Part shown: one piece after another, positions 4,641 through 5,677 of the stretch
How positions within the stretch are numbered: position 1 is the stretch's first letter
How the letters are laid out: every line of letters starts with the position of its first letter
Origin: Aquificaceae bacterium
GTDB taxonomy: Bacteria; Aquificota; Aquificia; Aquificales; Aquificaceae
Direction: 5' to 3'
NCBI GenBank assembly: GCA_015487535.1
Contig: WFPN01000179.1
Coordinates: 1 to 5,677 of the forward strand
DNA length: 5,677 bases
The notes under the pieces: generated by a model
The model's database searches: none
Told to the model about the DNA's origin: nothing
What the model saw: only the letters and a program-made list of their open reading frames with translations
Position numbers and translations under genes: made by a program

Positions 4641-5050
4641 AGAAGTTCTTCAGAGAGCTTCCGAGCAAACTTGAGGAGGCATCCTTCAGAGCTTTGCGTT
4701 ATTCCGCAGAAAAGATACACGCGGACCTTTCTAAGATCTTCAAAACCGAAGGGAGATCCCACGGTGTTGAGTGGTCCCCTCTTAAGGAAGCCTATCTAAA
4801 GTGGAAGATCAAAAAAGGTTACTCCGAGAAGAAGCTCCATAAGACCACCACACTCGCCCAGTCCTTTACCTACATAGTAGAGGCGAGAAAGGCCATAGTG
4901 GGAACTCCCGTCCCCTACGCACCCTATCACGAATACGGCACTAGCAGAGGTATCCCTCCAAGACCCTTCATGACACCCGTCTTCCGGAAGTTCGTCGAGA
5001 GCGGTTACCTTAAAAAAGCCTTCCGCATAGCTTTCAGGGAGGTGTTTTGA
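4619..5050 (+). CDS. Neck / tail-completion protein, Mu gpG or HK97 gp10-like (virion morphogenesis)
   Basis: ATG 4619 is preceded by AAGGTGG (4605-4611) with a seven-base gap, and the gene overlaps the connector gene by 22 bp. The 143-aa protein shows landmarks of the phage virion morphogenesis family (Mu gpG, P2 gpS) and of the related HK97 gp10: EWSPLKEAYLKWKIKKGY (51-68), KKLHKTTTLAQSF (71-83, replacing the usual 'L..TG.L..S'), VGTPVPYAPYHEYGT (94-108) and IPPRPFMTP (112-120). These proteins complete or join the tail at the head and set its stability. The family's Gly in 'TG.L' is Thr here. A basic C-terminal helix (FRKFVESGYLKKAFRIAFREV) ends the protein. Its stop shares a base with the next start. 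Confidence in the family is good; its exact step is inferred. Confidence 0.8.
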   Translation: MDSFREVEKFFRELPSKLEEASFRALRYSAEKIHADLSKIFKTEGRSHGVEWSPLKEAYLKWKIKKGYSEKKLHKTTTLAQSFTYIVEARKAIVGTPVPYAPYHEYGTSRGIPPRPFMTPVFRKFVESGYLKKAFRIAFREVF

Positions 5051-5487
5051 TGCTTTTGGAACTCGAACAAGGAGTTGTTCAGCTCCTTCAGAGTGCAGGA
5101 CTCAAAGCTCATCCGTGGAGCGGAAAGCCCGAAGAGCTTTTCGAAAGACCCAAATATGTCCCCGCAATACGGGTCGTGATAGAGAAGGTGGACTTTACAA
5201 AGAAAGCTGGTTACGGATTCGGTCTGAACGCTCAGGTTTCGGTGATCCTCTTCTTCAGAAACCTGAGGGATGAAGGTCAGGGAGCCTACCACCTGATAAA
5301 AGCTATGGTGGACAACCTGACGAACAAAGCTGCGAACGGATTCCTTCTGACTCCCAAAGACATCACACTCCTCTACCACGAGTCCGGAGAGTTCGCCTAC
5401 AAGGTGACATTCTCAGCGGAAGGTCAGTATGCGGTTCCGGAAAAGCCCGAACCTCTAGTTACAGAAATCAGATTTGAGGAGGTATAG
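5050..5487 (+). CDS. Tail terminator-like protein (Mu gp37/DUF1834-like)
   Basis: ATG 5050 overlaps the preceding TGA by one base (TGATG) and has GGGAGGTG at 5038-5045. TTG 5047 in the same frame is too close to that site to be preferred. The 145-aa protein has an N-terminal helix (LELEQGVVQLLQSAG), a strand PAIRVVIEKVDF (38-49), a strand AQVSVILFFRNLRDEGQGAYHLIKAMVDNL (61-90), and final strands (LLYHESGEFAYKVTFSAEGQY, 107-127). The 'F.RNLRD.GQGAY.LI..m...L' core is what I associate with Mu gp37 (DUF1834), the protein that ends tail growth and links tail to head. It stands just where a terminator belongs, after the gpG/gp10-like gene. Assignment is by pattern and order; a siphophage-type terminator is the main alternative. 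Confidence 0.68.
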   Translation: MLLELEQGVVQLLQSAGLKAHPWSGKPEELFERPKYVPAIRVVIEKVDFTKKAGYGFGLNAQVSVILFFRNLRDEGQGAYHLIKAMVDNLTNKAANGFLLTPKDITLLYHESGEFAYKVTFSAEGQYAVPEKPEPLVTEIRFEEV

Positions 5488-5489
5488 CA

Positions 5490-5663
5490 ATGAAGTTTAA
5501 GGTGAAGCTCACATACCCCACGGTTGTGAGAATAGGTAAAAAAGAATACACACTCTTTCCGGGTAAGGAGATAGAGCTTCCCGAGGACAACGAGAGGGTG
5601 AAGAACCTCATGGGTATGGGATACATAGAACCTGTCCCGGAGAAGAAGAAAGGAGGTAAGTGA
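5490..5663 (+). CDS. Small tail-region protein, 57 aa, unknown function
   Basis: ATG 5490 follows the terminator stop by two bases, with GAGGAGGT at 5476-5483 as its ribosome site. The sequence is a strand (KFKVKLTYP), a hairpin (TVVRIGKKEYTLFPG), a short turn (KEIELPED), a helix-like segment ending in NLMGMGYIEPV, and a Lys/Gly-rich tail (EKKKGGK). In Mu-like order a protein of this size (Mu gp38, DUF2635) lies between the terminator and tail sheath genes, so a positional match is likely; I see no firm sequence match. Its layout parallels the 53-aa protein at 4156. No membrane or signal segment is present. The ribosome site of the next gene is built from its last Gly-Gly-Lys codons. Confidence 0.75.
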   Translation: MKFKVKLTYPTVVRIGKKEYTLFPGKEIELPEDNERVKNLMGMGYIEPVPEKKKGGK

Positions 5664-5665
5664 AG

Positions 5666-5677
5666 ATGGCTGTGAAC
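5666..5677 (+). CDS. Start of a downstream gene, truncated by the window (tail sheath or tube expected)
   Basis: ATG 5666 lies two bases after the previous stop and nine after AGGAGGT (5651-5657). Only MAVN can be read. The product cannot be identified from four codons. By gene order the next protein would be a tail sheath (Mu gpL-type, if contractile) or the tail tube. Confidence 0.6.

Noticed and set aside
1..5677. CRISPR array, tRNA, riboswitch or insertion sequence
   Set aside because: No regular repeats with spacers, cloverleaf-like sequence, long leader or IS ends; coding density leaves only about 60 bp unoccupied between 2061 and 2123.

Overview
The window is a compact, entirely plus-strand stretch of a tailed-phage or prophage genome, cut at both ends. 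Coding bias suggests a thermophilic bacterial host, with Aquificota my best guess. Arg is mostly AGG/AGA, Ile is often ATA, the proteins are rich in Lys and Glu, and nearly every gene has a strong GGAGG-type Shine-Dalgarno (SD) site. The host is inferred from codon and amino-acid style, not from a match. No integrase, tRNA, rRNA, IS element or CRISPR array is visible.

Layout. Positions 3-1373 look like a replication module: the end of a SANT/Myb-like DNA-binding protein, a 171-aa helical protein resembling phage replication initiators, and a DnaC/IstB-like AAA+ ATPase. The first two overlap by ATGA and the next pair by 26 bp. Positions 1370-2060 hold two accessory or regulatory genes: a protein with two CxxC pairs (putative zinc site) and an excisionase/MerR-type helix-turn-helix (HTH) protein. 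Positions 2058-2149 are the only loosely packed stretch. They carry a 12-bp direct repeat and a perfect 8-bp inverted repeat, and the genes on either side (HTH and protease) lack the strong SD seen elsewhere.

From 2124 onward is a virion morphogenesis module: HK97-fold-type prohead protease, coiled-coil scaffold, N4-gp56-family major capsid protein, a 53-aa protein, a head-tail connector, a Mu gpG/HK97 gp10-like neck protein, a Mu gp37-like tail terminator, a 57-aa protein, and the first codons of another gene, by order probably the tail sheath or tube.

Working model. The first genes load the replicative helicase on the viral origin. The HTH protein may act at the repeats next to its own gene and control the switch to the head genes. 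Scaffold and capsid protein assemble a procapsid, the protease matures it, and the connector, neck and terminator proteins close the head-tail joint. Three points deserve attention: terminase and portal genes are absent from their usual place before the protease, the two small proteins flanking the connector region look like relatives of each other, and the HTH-protease junction looks like a control point. I see no clearly new defence or enzymatic system here.
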